Shown: positions 42,001-54,700 of the stretch, in pieces | Layout of the letters: each line of letters begins with the position of its first letter | Position numbering within the stretch: the first letter of the stretch is position 1 | Source: Perkinsus chesapeaki | Taxonomy: Eukaryota > Perkinsozoa > Perkinsida > Perkinsidae | Length of the DNA: 64,000 nt | Direction: 5' to 3' | Assembly (NCBI GenBank): GCA_013115145.1 | Contig: JAAPAO010000052.1 | Span: 1 to 64,000 of the forward strand | Notes under the pieces: model-generated | Seen by the model: only the letters and a program-made list of their open reading frames with translations | Told to the model about the DNA's origin: nothing | Database searches by the model: none | Program-made: the position numbers and the translations under genes

Positions 42001-45000
42001 AGATGGGCGAGGGAAAGGGGAGTTGATGAATCCAAAATGTAAGGGGTGTCGATGAAGCTGGGATGATATAGCTGTTATAAGGTACGAGATGAGTAAGTCG
42101 GCACAACAACTACAGAATCAGTTAAGGGAGGGAAGGGGAGGCAGAGGGGCTACTACGGGTAGGTTGTACTAATAAGATATAGCTTGATATCGATGATGCA
42201 GATAGACAAAAGAAGATGCAAGTGGATGCAATGGCTTTACTAGAGGGTCGAGGGTCAGATCCTGAGGATGGCTCAACTACTGATCCTACTGTTGACAAAG
42301 ATAAACAGGTGAGCTGTTGGCACCTCCAATTTTTCAATGGTATCTCAGAGGCTACGCTCGGAACTGGCTAAACTTAAGGCACAACAGCTGCATAGAGGTA
42401 GGAAGATCCTTGACGTTGATATGATAACTGGTGGAAGAGAGGAAATAGAAAAGGTAGAGACGTTCCACATGCAGGCTTGGGTGATTGAATTCTCAAATAC
42501 CATCGTTTGAAAGAGGTTGCTACATTATAAAATAAACTTCGCTGATGCAAAATCAGTGATAGTTAGCTTTCAGCCGGCTAGACTTAGACGGCTTCTTAAT
42601 GGCCACGTAACTCAAGCCCAGCCTTGCGAGGTGCTGACCCTCCGCTCTAAGAGGTTTGATCCCGCCAAAGTCGCGATTCACGGTAATGGCATTACTGTGA
42701 TGTCGCTTGTATAACAGTATTACAAGCGCCAGCTACTTCTGAAACGCTTTCCATGTCTCGTATGCATCGATACCAACTCGGCGTGGTACCAGTTTGGTGA
42801 GCTGCCAATGGTAATGACTTGCTATTTGCAAGTCCTAGCAGAGTTAATGCCACATGGCAGAGGACCCCTCCGAGAGGTGTGAAGAAGAAGATACGTGCCA
42901 TCACGTATTTGAATATCCCATTCAAGCAAACCCGTCGATGGAGCGGTACAAATACGTTCATGCGCTTACCGCGACCACCCAGTGATGATCACGGACCCTA
43001 CGTTGAAATACCACCAAGCAGGGGAGGTGGTTGGGGAGAAGGAGAGAAGGGGTCTACCGGCCGATACGGCAGTGGTTATCGATCTAACGAATCGATCGAA
43101 GTCATTCCACGAGATGGTTCCAGTGTGAGCACGTCAATTTGATTGGCTCAATCATCCACTGGACTACCGCGGGTGGTGCTGTCATAACGTTACATGTGAC
43201 TCAGCCACCCACGACCGCTACTGTACCTAAAACATGTGATCACCTGTGAAAATATGATGGGCGAGATATTGACGATCGATCCAGTGTAATGGATCCCCCA
43301 AGTGTGGTTCAGTAAACAGTCTTCGTGATGTGAAAAATACTCGGGACAGTGGCGAGTGTGTTACGGTATGGTAACCGTACAACTGCTTCGGCACACCCTA
43401 AAAATCCTATTGGGAGGTCAAATCTCAACTGACGGGGCTAATACTGATGGTCTTTAGTTCTCTGGTGTACAAGAAGATTCGGATGATGATGTTGATAGCG
43501 ATGATAGCTGCGGAGGAAGAAGAAGGTTTACAGGGCGTCAACCGGTATCATTTAACTTCCCTTCTTAACTTATCCCCAGTCATAGGTTAAGAAGGCTCGC
43601 AAGCTACGGGCATCAGATGTTGGAGATAGAAGCCTCAGGCTAAGACAGCTTGATATAGAGTTTGACCTACGACTGGTTAATGGCTTAGGAGGAGGGGAGA
43701 GGTCAGTCATACCGACTCAGTGTATGTCTTTTTGATAAAACTGAATGCCATGTCAGGTTGTTTACTATGGCTGATAAGCTGCCTTCCTCTAAGTTGCGCC
43801 TCCTCTCCATGTGTATAGGTAAAGCTCTCTATCCTAATATAGCATATCCATCTAAGAGTAACAGAACGGAAGGCACCGCCAAGGACTGTAGGCTATATCC
43901 CTCTGTGTAGTGTTATCTTCGTCTCTGTAGGTCTATTTACCGTACTGGCTGGCAGTCTAGTAGCTGATAGATTTGCATCCATCCACCCTCAAAGTGTCCT
44001 CTATCCCATGGCTAATGATATATCACCTGAGACGGAATGTGTTGGCTTCTCTTCCCTCCTATTAACGTATTCACTCATCATTACCTTACCTGGAGACTTC
44101 CTCTTTGTAGTTACCGTCCCTTCATAGTTCACTGCATTCGCCTGCCGCTTCTATGTACTCTACTATTTGCTGCAGCAGATGTCAATACCAATGCCCATTG
44201 TGATGCCTTAGTCATTGATCAACGCATATATATTACAACAAGGAAGTCTATAGAAAAGTTAATTAGTAAGTGAACACGCGTAGATGTACGAAACACTCCA
44301 TCCCTCCTTCAGGTATAGCTGTAGTTGTACGTAAGTGGCTGGAGGGTCGAACCGACTTGGAGATTGCGGCGCTTTTTGAGGCCTTCGACTGGGGAGATGA
44401 GAAAGAAGAACCCGCTGCTGCCGAAGCTGGCCTCGACAACTCTAGTGCCAGTCAGCGTGTACCTGAGGCTTTGCGGCGAGCTGTTGATGAAGATAGTCGG
44501 AACCCTGGAGAATTGGACGAGCTTGAAGCGCGCATGTTGGACCTGCAAGATATGTCTAGTGATGTCGAGTTTACATGGCAAATCATTAGTGAAGGGGATG
44601 CTGGCGTACTAGCCCCCCCGCCACTCTGTGATGATGGTCGAGGGAGAGGTGTGAGGCTGACACCATGGTTGACATGGGGGAATGTTGATGACACTAATAT
44701 AGATGTCACGTCAGGACAGGTCTCTGACTCATTGAGAGTAACAGTATAATGGACACCTTCTGTCTTACTATCAATCAGGTTAATTGGCGATGTCCGGACT
44801 GTGGGTTTGAGAGTAGGATGAATAGAAAGGAAATCAGCGACCATAAGCGACGAACATGCAGCAGCTGCCTCTCGACTGATGGTCATCGATTCAACATGGC
44901 CTCCGCGTTGGTGAATGGCATGTCAGGTCCATCAGCAAACAAGGCAGACGACACTACTACAGTAGCTGAGTCACGTGATGAGGTTAAGTGTGAAGATTGT

Positions 45001-45069
45001 GGTATAGACCTATCATCATTGGATGCTATAGAAGCTCTTGAACATATGAGGTCCCACGGACGAGCGTAA
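39097..45069 (+). CDS. DHX34-like DExH-box RNA helicase
   Basis: A long gene of about 25 exons. DHX34-type N-terminal helices ([24 protein letters not shown]) precede Walker A ([14 protein letters not shown]), motif Ia ([10 protein letters not shown]), Ib ([14 protein letters not shown]), the DExH box [14 protein letters not shown] ([11 protein letters not shown]), motifs V and VI ([37 protein letters not shown]), the ratchet region ([19 protein letters not shown]) and the OB-like region ([19 protein letters not shown]). The C-terminus has a Cys-rich segment (WRCPDCG...HKRRTC) and a second CxxC (KCEDCG). DHX34 acts in nonsense-mediated decay and splicing in animals; here that is inference from similarity. 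An intron (40217-40271) splits the DExH motif between DE and VH. One intron (42454-43457) is about 1 kb; the rest are 25-90 nt. Confidence 0.88.
42454..43457 (+). other. Outsized intron of the helicase gene
   Basis: The flanking exons join in frame ([10 protein letters not shown] to [15 protein letters not shown]). At about 1,004 nt the intron is more than ten times the typical size here. It has coding-like but unrecognised frames, higher GC than neighbouring introns, and a triplet at 42683-42702, so it resembles the repeat-rich DNA at 1-3 kb more than the other introns. Probably an insertion. Confidence 0.65.
42683..42702. repeat. 14-nt inverted triplet, one mismatch
   Basis: GTAATG g CATTAC t GTGATG. 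The third arm has one substitution. It lies inside the 1-kb intron. Confidence 0.75.
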
Positions 45070-45159
45070 CACTTCGTATCAGTTTGAGGTTCCTTCACTG
45101 TCCTGGTTGTTTGTGTTGTTATCCGCTAGTGTCCAAGGTATATTACATCATTCACTCAA

Positions 45160-46320
45160 ATGTCAATATCATCAACTGAGCTTCACGTGCGTCGACGTGC
45201 CAGACAGAGAGTTGTGGCAGTACTCCTTTGGATGAAGCAATCGTTACACCATGGTGAACGCTCACCATTATTAGATTGCTTGTCTATCTTGTGGGAGTTT
45301 GCCCTACCAGTAGTGGTAGCATATGAGCGTGCACCAGGCATAGACCTTGGCAGTACAACAGCTCGAGTGCTATTTGGTAAACTATCATCTGGTCGATGCC
45401 TTATGTTGAGTGATAAAGTAGGTCAGACAAACAACTACTTACTCACTGAAGTTGACCTTAATAATGGTACTCTATTCACAAGGACAATTCTTAACCCGTT
45501 GAATGGTGCCCGTGTCAGAGAATTCTGTCCTGATACCAATACTGGTAGACTTTATTTTGTCGGTTATCACTCTACTGGATCTGCTATCGATCATCATCCA
45601 GAACGTGTAGGCTACACTAATGAAAGCTGGTACGGAGACACACAAGGAGTTAGTCACTCAAACGATGTCACTATGACTGCAGTGTCAGCTCCTCTTACTG
45701 ACTGCCGATTTGATCATAGCCTATCTTATTGTTGCTGCCAAAGTGGCAATGGCTCACTGGCTGATTTGTATTGTATATCGAGCCCACTCTATCACACTGA
45801 TAAACGCTTCATCACAAGAATACATTTACAACCATCTTCAATGTTTGGTAGATCAGAAAATCTATTAGAGGTCACAGAATCCGTCCGTGAGATGAAGGTT
45901 TCTTCTCTATCGGGTGTGCTCACAATTCTGCTGCTGGCTCGTGGTGATGACCGTGACGGAAGTCCTGTTATATTATCATGGCAACCTGGTGGTGAACTTA
46001 TTAAAGTTGCTGTAATGGATAGCTTCCATGTACGCTTTGACATCGGTGGTCTTTACAATACTAGTATACCGGAGGCATTGCTCCTGCTTGATGGTCACTT
46101 CCCAGGTCGTAAGCTCCGAGCTCTCAACCCAATTACTGGTGAGTGGGTCTATGAGGTTGACGCCCCTAAAGGTTCAGACTTCTCCGCATGGTTTTTCCTT
46201 GATAGTTCAGCCTCTGGATCTGTTGTTGGTGGTAGCCGTATAAGCGTTGGGCTGCTATGGGGTACCGCTAAGCTTAGGAATTCATGCCAGCTATTGTGCT
46301 GGGCTCCCAGGCATCAGTGA
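45160..46320 (+). CDS. Intronless hypothetical protein, 386 aa
   Basis: One open frame. The N-terminus has a basic helix (HVRRRARQRVVAVLLWMKQ) and WEFALPVVV. The rest alternates short beta-type strands with turns (GRLYFVGYHSTG, LTILLLARGDDRDGSPVIL, FDIGGLYNTS, LRALNPITGEWVYEVDAPK), as in beta-propeller-like domains. No signature motif is seen and I do not recognise the family. It may belong to a lineage-specific group of intronless genes. It starts only 90 bp after the helicase stop. Confidence 0.65.
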   Translation: MSISSTELHVRRRARQRVVAVLLWMKQSLHHGERSPLLDCLSILWEFALPVVVAYERAPGIDLGSTTARVLFGKLSSGRCLMLSDKVGQTNNYLLTEVDLNNGTLFTRTILNPLNGARVREFCPDTNTGRLYFVGYHSTGSAIDHHPERVGYTNESWYGDTQGVSHSNDVTMTAVSAPLTDCRFDHSLSYCCCQSGNGSLADLYCISSPLYHTDKRFITRIHLQPSSMFGRSENLLEVTESVREMKVSSLSGVLTILLLARGDDRDGSPVILSWQPGGELIKVAVMDSFHVRFDIGGLYNTSIPEALLLLDGHFPGRKLRALNPITGEWVYEVDAPKGSDFSAWFFLDSSASGSVVGGSRISVGLLWGTAKLRNSCQLLCWAPRHQ

Positions 46321-46609
46321 GATATCCGCCGCAACTTCAGTCTGCATACTTCATTTCTGATCTTTTTTATAATAATTCATTTATGTCACAAGCAGATCAC
46401 TTCTGCTGATTCTGACCCACTAATCCCTCCGGTCTTCCGTGTCACTACTGCTCCCTACCACTACCGTTACCTCACTATTTTTATCTGCTGTTAGGGCCGC
46501 CCGTGCCGGCTCTGACACTGCGCGTGCTTTCTTGCATGTAGTCCACTGTAAAAGCTGTTGCGTACTCCCCAGTTAAAATGGCTTTACCGTTACTAGTCTG
46601 AATCTCTTA

Positions 46610-48745
46610 ATGGATGCATTCCTTCTCTTATTATTGCCAATCTTCACTCTAATTGCAGCCTGCGTATCGCTACAAGTACTGGTCTACTTCCAGATGCCAG
46701 AAGATGATGGCTTCAAGAATGGCTGGGTTTGCAAAGTATATCACACGCTTTGTACCACAGTATTATGTGCTCATCAGCTCTTCTTCATATTGTCCCTCAC
46801 GTTGTCTGGTGTCGTCACTATGTTGCTGCCGATTGATGTTAAGAATGCGGCGGAGGATGGCGGTAGTTTGCCCACCGTATCAAGAGTACAACTCTTCGCC
46901 GTTGAGCAGGCCTGAACATGAAGGGTGTATGGCCAGTAGCGTTCATCCTTATGATGATATTTGCTTTTATTATAAATCCAGTGGCGATGCTCTTTTATGA
47001 GGTAACTTACTCTCGTACGGTTATTATTATTGATTCTATTAGACTGAAGGCGATCTTGCTATTAAAGCCAGTCAAAGGCTCCGCTCTATGGTCATTCAAG
47101 GCAGTATCTTCACACTTGTCTTGGTAACTATAATTAAGTGTAGACATATACTGAGCTACCTCTCAGATCTCCATTATTGGTATAACATATCTCATGTTCT
47201 CAAAAGCGAGTGTTCCGTGCAGTGTGCTTGCTGTAAATGCCTTGCCAGACTCTTGTGTGGCTGATCCATCGGGGACAACAAGGATTAGAAGTACTTCCCA
47301 GTAGCCAACCAGCAGTCAGTTCGATGTCTGCTCTAGCGGCTTTCCATGTGTACATGATGGCAGCGCTGAGCTTCGTGGGGTGGTTCCTCTTTACAGTTTT
47401 TGGAGGTAAGTACCTCAGTGATTCCCCTCTGAGTAGTGAGTTATCTTTCAAGGATCTGGGCTTGCGGCTATGCCGTACAAGCTTATTATTGCCTATGTAC
47501 AGAGACCTCGGTCAGCGATACGAAATGTGGAGTATAAGTGACATACTCTTATTGTGAGTAGAGCTTATGTCACTCCTCAGCAACCATCGAGATATCCTGG
47601 CTAAAGCAGCTGGGAGACTTCAAGCTAGAGCTGGGGAGTTGAAGAACGAGGAAGCTGGTCTTGAAGGCTACAGTGAAATTGATCGTCAACCTGCTACCTT
47701 TAGTTACAGCTCAGGTGACTTCAGGAGGAAACGCAAGGAGGCATCCCTTAGATTGGAATTCAACAAGTTCAAAGCGGATGTGTACATGCTTGAAGAAGCG
47801 TAAGGCGAAGAAGCCCTTACGTCGTAGTCGGCCTACAGAGCCCAGGTTTCGACACGCGGGCGGCATGATGGATCAAAGCAAGAAAGAAAATAGGCAATGG
47901 CTGCTTGTTGGAAGACTAGCCCTCGGAATTGTGTGTGCTATCATATCATTCTTATGGTTCCTTCATATCATATTGTTTATGCTGGCTAGGAAGTCTGGAA
48001 CCAAGTATGAATATATGATAATAACACCGCATGCAACCGTGACTTGTTCAGCACTCCAGTGGCGCCAATGCTCAATTGGTTTCTCACAGACTTCATCAAC
48101 AACGATTCCTTCTTCATAATAACGTTCCTAATATTTGGTATATTGGTACTCTATTTGCAAGCGGCTACAATAACTGGTATCGACCTTCGAGGACTGCTCT
48201 TATCATGCACCTCATCGGTCAGGTTGCATCACCTTCGGCACGCGGTTATTCTTCATCGTGCCAGTTCACTTCCTTCATCATCGAGATACCCCATTAAACT
48301 CGCTTCTGTTCAATGCGTCACTCATACTCCTCTCCACTGCAGCGACCGTCCACTTCTCTACACTGGCCCTTGCCAACTATGCCCAGTATGCTTGTTACGG
48401 TCTGTTGCTGGCGACACAATCCATCTGTTAGGCAATCGGAGGCTTGGCACACGTTCGGAACTGAGATCCACTATTTGGACTTCTACCGATTCTTCTTCAA
48501 GCATAAGGTGAATTCATCTCTAACCAGACATGTATCCTGCTATCGAGGTGTTCCTCTATATCATGATAATATCAACAATTGCGGGCCTTATAATATTGGG
48601 GATAAACACTCGATTGACAAAGGCGGCATCCCTTTATGTAGACAAAGAGGCAGAAAAGTGAGCTGTTATGCTTTTATTTGAATGGTCTAAACTTTGATTT
48701 AGGCGCATTAGAGAGCTAGCAGCCGCGGCCACCGATGCTAAATGA
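46610..48745 (+). CDS. LMBR1-like multi-spanning membrane protein
   Basis: The first exons give TM1 (FLLLLLPIFTLIAACVSLQV) and a helix ending MLLPIDVKNA, the hallmark of the LMBR1/LIMR family. Then come MKGVWPVAFILMMIFAFIIN with MLFYEVTYS, the conserved SFVGWFLFTVFGG spliced to SGLAAMPYKLIIAYVQRPRS, a long cytosolic coiled region (DILAKAAGRLQARAGELKNE), LGIVCAIISFLWFLHIILFM, and the late segment TPLNSLLFNASLILLSTAAT with VHFSTLALANYAQY. The last exons are AIEVFLYIMIISTIAGLIIL and a basic end (RIRELAAAATDAK). Animal LMBR1/LMBRD proteins are lipocalin-receptor-like or lysosomal cobalamin proteins; the plant and protist ones are uncharacterised. Two junctions (near 46.75 and 48.41 kb) were not resolved. 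Confidence 0.75.
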
Positions 48746-49303
48746 CTCTATTATTGTAAATGATGCATGTATATCATAACAGTTGTCTCAAACTTGATGA
48801 AGTTAGTTTGTTGTTCAGTCACCGTTCGATGCACTAACTCATAACACAAAACATCTTAAACTTAAATGTTGATATCGTTAGTCACCACCCGAGGCCCCTG
48901 ACATTTGTAGTTTCATCATCTTCGATCGCCGCTCACCTGAATAACAATGGCAAAGCATAACATTACAAGCATTAGCTAACCTTCATGCTGCTGTTGCATC
49001 CGAGAATGCATCATCATATGCCTTTGTCGTTTGGCATCCTTTAATTTCATACCATGACAGCAAATGCTATTATTAAGCTGAACATCCTGGGGTTTGCAGG
49101 GGAGAGGGTGTTCAGTGGTTAAAAATGGATGCTCGAGACATTGAGGTGTCTGAATGGTACACGCTGTTGTCTACTTACATTAGTCACACTCACCCTAACC
49201 CGCTTCAATGGCTCCTTATGCAGCATTTGTAACACTAAGTCAGCTCCACCAATCGTTATGACGTTACGTAGGAGCTAATATAGGTACGCAAATGATATCA
49301 GAC
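48746..49303. other. Convergent intergenic region
   Basis: Both flanking genes end here. No RNA gene or coding frame recognised. Confidence 0.5.
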
Positions 49304-51204
49304 TTATAGCCGTACAGTGAGAAGTTTGCACTGTTGTTGATCGTCACCGGCAGATGCTCCAAGCTGCATCATACCTGGGGTGCTGGGGTCTGGTAAAGAT
49401 CGGATCTCTGGAGACGTTATCGGATCCTAGGAGAAGTGATATGAAACACTTACAAGACGGTACACTCACCAGTGGAGTTAACGTCTTAAATGCTGGATTG
49501 CCTGGGTCGCCCGTTGGCTCTGCGCTCGGGGATGTCGGGGAGTCTGGTCTAGGCGGGGCCTTACCCTGATAATAAAAATGACTAATACCCGTGTTGATCA
49601 TAACGCGTACCGTGAACTCGTTGTAGAGCGGTAAATCCTCCCAGAATGGTGGGAAAGGTTCCCCAAGATGCTCGACTATTAAGTTAAAAACCTACATTGA
49701 TGTATTATGAAATAACAACGCTATATTTGAACACCGACGCCCTTCTCTTTATCTGCTGCAAAAATGGGTTTCTGCAAGAGTAACTCAGCCAGTATGGCGC
49801 CAACTGACCATATATCCACTTCTGGGCCATACGTCGTACCTAATGATGATAGTATCAACTAATAGGTGGATAATAGGCTGTTACTTCCAAGTAGTAGCTC
49901 TGGCGGTCGATACCAGAGAGTGATGACTTTATTAGTGTAGATATGAGGTAGGCCATCTCCTGCGTTACTATCCTCACTAGAACACTGCCCTTTATCGGCC
50001 TAATCAAAAAAGGGTGAGTTCCTGTAAGAGGTGAAACACGTGTTACCTTCCGTTGGCGTTCCTCTACTCGCAAGACATCCTCCTCATCTGGGTCTGCTAC
50101 TGACATACACTCTCTTGCTAGACCAAAGTCAGCTAGTTTGAGAACTCCACTGAAGAAAGCCTATAAAGCATTGGACTCTTGGCAGCAGGGTTGCTACTTC
50201 CTATCCACTAGCAGATTGGCACACTTTAAATCTCTGTGTACTATACCATTTAGGTGGCAATAATCTAGGGCCCTCAGCGTCTGAATTATCATGCACTTTA
50301 CTTCTGGTATCTGATATACCGTAATAAAGGAAGATAACTCTACAGCTTACAGTTAGCATTCTTTTCCGTTCCTCTAGTATGCCGCTTAAATCATGTTGTG
50401 CAAACTCCTCCACCATATAGAGACTTCCTCTAAATAACAGGGCAGTCAATTAATGATAAGAAAAAATCACAAATGATATATTCCACTTCAAAGGAGCCAA
50501 CCAGTAGTACATATATACTGAGCTATATACTGTATGTGCATGATCTATTGTACGTCATCGCTGAGAATCATAATACTATGTATAGTACAGAGGCAAGGGT
50601 AATGCTCCCCCTTACCTATTCCTATTATGTGCTGTGGCTGCACTACTGCATAACCCATATAATCTAACAATATTGGGGCCATTAGCTAACTGACTTAGGA
50701 TACGTATCTCTCTCACTACCTAACAATGAGGCAGATGAATAATATACATCATAATAGTAGTAGCTTACAGATTTAGGTAGACCATCTTTACATACATCTC
50801 CTTCACCTAATCGTAACTTCTTTAAAGCAACAAGTATACCCGTTTTCTTATGGCGAGCCTTGAACACAGCACCATATGTACCTGTTAACTTTGAGTATTA
50901 ATTAATAATAAGATATCTTTACTATACCTTGACCAACTTGCTCGAGCTTCTCAAATCCAGATATACCATCCTTACATATCTCATCGGCTGTATAACCACT
51001 ACTGCCAGCGTTGGTATATGCATCCCCCCTGCATGATGTATTATCATGCTGTTGCTTATCGTGTGATGCTTACCTATTATCGTTATTCCAGTTAGTTGAT
51101 GAGGATGAAGACGAGGATTGAACGGTAAATTCCTGAGCATAGTAGGAGGTCCCAGCAGGGGGAGGCATCACTGTAGATGATGATGAAGATGAACGGCCAT
51201 ACAT
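49304..51204 (-). CDS. CDK-like protein kinase (CDK12/CTK1 type), C-lobe possibly shortened
   Basis: A minus-strand gene of about 11 short exons. Met 51204 begins a Ser-rich segment (MYGRSSSSSSTVMPPPAG). The kinase follows: glycine loop start FEKLEQVGQG, VFKARHKKTGILVALKKLRL (Lys of VALKK), ALDYCHLNGIVHRDLKCANL, KLADFGLARECMSVADPDEE, then YTNKVITLWYRPPELLLGS and YGPEVDIWSVGAILAELL with KPIF. All key residues (K, HRD, DFG, PPE) are present, and YTNKVITLWYRPPE is closest to CDK12/CTK1. After PPFWEDLPLYNEF the frame passes directly to a Pro/Ser-rich tail (GKAPPRPDSPTSPSAEP, ending CKLLTVRL). The usual helices with D-P-x-x-R are not visible, so the C-lobe may be truncated or an exon missed. A 16-residue acidic insert follows DFG. 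Confidence 0.78.
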
Positions 51205-51756
51205 TTTTAAAGAGTAGGCCGTCAAGATAACAGTCACATTGAGGTAACTCAAGTTGGGAAAGGAGAGGGAACCAGAAACGCAAGATGTAACATAGGCAAT
51301 AGTCGGTTATGATAGTTATGATAGCATAGGACAGAGGACTCCTCTGAGAGGAGGATAGCCAAACAAGAGGACTTATAGGTTACACACAGAGAGCCTCAAG
51401 CAACAATTATTAGACACAATCGAATGAGCTACAATAGATTATGGGATCTTGCTAAAGACCCATTATACTGAATCCACAAAGGTCACCCGAACACAAAGGT
51501 ATGAGCTAATAGTAGATCAGACAAAAATTCAACAGTTAGTCTGCACCACTTCCTATATACGTTATATAATGAAGTAGTAGTAGTATTATAGATAGAATAA
51601 AGGTAGTATACGAGTAGTAGGCATTATGTACACAAACTTAAATAGATTATAAGGTCAGCATCACCAACAGCAGCAGCAGCCTCAGACTAAGAAGAGGCCT
51701 AGCCTCCACTTCGTATACGTTATATAGTAATTCTTCTTCCTCTTTATTAGTAATAT

Positions 51757-54700
51757 TTACTCACAAGAGCTCATGTGTCGTCTAGCATACTGTCGTTGGT
51801 CGTTGAGGCCTCTATAAAGTCCTCGCCAACCACTATCTCCAACACCAGCATTATCCTCTGTTACATCATCTCTACGGTTACCATTCATACTACTGCTATT
51901 ATTATGATGGCTACCTCGGGACTTTGTACTTCCTCGTCGATCCCCACCACGACGAGACTTCCTTTTTATCTTTAAAGCGATAACTTCACGCGATAACCTT
52001 GTAGCCATAATAGCATGAAATTGCATAGCCGACTTTGGATGTTCATGTTCTAACCTCAATAAGCTATCTCTTGGTAATAATAATATGGTGGAATAAGAAT
52101 CAGCTACCATCGTATTCGAATGTGGGTATACACCATATACTGCACTATCACATAAGAAGTCACCAGACCCAACAACTCTTATACGATGGTTTTGACGTCT
52201 TGTTCTTGGTATATCCATAGCTGGACCAACCCTTGCTGCAGTAAGAGGGCTAAAGTCACCACCCATATGAGTATGTACCCTCACTGGCCCTGTGTATAAG
52301 CTTAATTCTCCAGAGACTATCAAATACGCTCCTTTTGCTATCTGTCCTTCTTCATATACAACATCACCAAGTGATACCTCCATACGTTGCATTTTGGATA
52401 GTAATGGTTCCACTAGGGAGTCCCCGAATATCTTTGCAACCAATCGGCGACATAAACTGTTTATCATAGTAGCTCTATCTTCTTCTGACTCATATACTGG
52501 TTGTTGCTCATACATATCATAAGATAGATTAGCAAGATCCTCATAGCTCTCTAGGCTCGGTAGACCGGAATAGTGACTGAGATTAACACTAGATAGGCCA
52601 AAGTTATCTGAGGCAAGAACTCCTTCGTGTTCATCCTCAGCACCAATCAGTGATGATGTGGATGTATGGGAGGAGCTTCTACCAGGGAGCATGCCAGACT
52701 CCAACATCTCAAACTGTGATAGTTTAGTAACAATACATTTATCTTCTACATATTCTAAAGCTGTATCAATATCATCAAACACCTTAGCTTGCTTAACAAA
52801 CTTTTTTACTTGATTCACTAAATTATCTCGGGTGAGATTTGCAATGACAAATCTAGCACCATCGGCCATGGGTAGAAGGCTAGGTATCTTATTAAGGGAG
52901 ACTAATGCACTAGAGTCGATAGAGGTTAGGGATTCAAAGTCCAAGACTAGATAACGAGTATTCTTAAAATCATTCGTATAACTAGTAAGGGCTTGAGAGA
53001 ATCTAGCACCAGAACCAAAGAATAGACTATTAATGATTGTCTTTGCGACAACTATAGTCTTATCTTGAAAGGAGTCATCAAGTATATTCATCTCTTCTAT
53101 TGTCCTAAAAGACATGTATCATAATAAGGAGAAGGAGGAAGGGTACGTGTTCATACCTAGCTTTGGTGCTCCTCACGTCAGTTTCAAATGTTACCACTGG
53201 AGCAGAGGATTCACGAAGTGTGAAATAACTAAAGATGGTATAATAAATGATAATATGTATAATGCCTCTTACATGCAGCATAAAGCTAGGCCTGCACAGA
53301 TAGCCCATACCACTCCTTTGAATAAATACGTAACCTAAGTCAGTTATGGATGCTAAGCCAATAGATATGATGTCGGCTGTTGTAAGGGGCCGGGAAAAGC
53401 ACGAGCACACCTTACTGCAATCAGTGCCACGACGAACTTCTCTGAACCATTAACTAGATGTCTGGGATCCCAAACCCCATCGAGTAGGTAACCAAAGGCT
53501 ATATGATACAGCATACCTGAATAACAGGAATGTTATTATGATATTCAACACCACCTTTAGAGCCCCCCATACCAGCAACCCATGGTTTAGGGACGAACTG
53601 GAGCAAGCTTTGACCAACAAGTAACCATACAAAACAGCTAACAGCATAAAAGAAGCCAGACCATCTTGTAGTGCCACCCCCAGCATCTTGATTAATACGG
53701 GTATTGGAATAGGACACATAAGAAGCGGAACCTGAATGGTTACTAGCAGGAAAGGTAAGGATGAATTAGCAGTTGTTGTTACCTCCCATAAGCCCACATA
53801 CAGTATTTGAGACAGCAGCACGCTCTATCTCAGACTTCATGTTTAATTCTACATGGGATGCAGCTTCCAATGGGACCTGAAAGGGAGGGGTTATAGTATT
53901 GGAGCATAGAGTGAAGACGATGATGTACTTACAACTGCACCTGCACTCATATCAACAAAGTATACAACAAACATAGAAAAGATAGCCACTGCATACTCAG
54001 AGAATAGGTAGCCGTAATCAAAGGTGAGAGGGTTACCATAGTCTTCAACAAGAGCAGTTAATGGTTGGTAAGGGAGAGAAGCAAACAACCATTTATTATC
54101 ACGTGCTTCACTAAGTGATAAACCTAGTATACCGCAGATAAGACCATAGAGTAGAAAGAGTTCAATTATGAATATACAAGGTAGTATAAGAGGGTTAGGG
54201 AACCATCGACTACCGAATCTATTCATAAGACCGCATAGACAACCAGCTATAGATTGAAGTAAAAGTGTTTCATCCGTCATAGTATGACTGAAATCAGCAA
54301 ATGTTTTAATGGTGAATCCAACAGCAGTATCATTAGATGATTTACACATAGCTAAACCAACAGCCGTGAAGAAGCCATAGATGACTGGTTGAGGGAAACC
54401 AGACTTAATAGTATTAAGATAGTCTCTACCAATAAGTACTATGACAAATAGGAATAATCCAAATGCTAGAGTAGTTGCACCAAATATTGTTAGTACTTGC
54501 GATACAGCTAATTTAGCATTGCTACCAGCAGCTTCAACATAGGCAGCTGTGATGGTGGATAGGAATGGTAAACCAACACTTGAAGGGGCTGCTATTAAAC
54601 CCTTTATCTTATGATTACAATGAAATAACTGACTAACCATAGCTGATATTAATATAGAGTTCTGGCATACACCAATCCATGGTGCAATAAGAGGATCAGA

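Noticed and set aside
45120-45165. Spliced-leader relic before the intronless 386-aa gene (CACTCAAATG)
   Set aside because: Only a few bases resemble the end of dinoflagellate-type leaders; no core leader sequence is present here or before the 549-aa genes.
46740-46800. An 11-nt intron in the LMBR1-like gene that would fuse ITRFVPQYY to LFFILSLTL
   Set aside because: Eleven nucleotides is too short to be credible without RNA evidence; the other frame reads through as a plausible TM helix.
53105-53410. Independent small gene upstream of the STAS frame
   Set aside because: It is the intron-exon junction region of the SulP transporter; exon STKAR joins TIEEMNILDD across a GT-AG intron.
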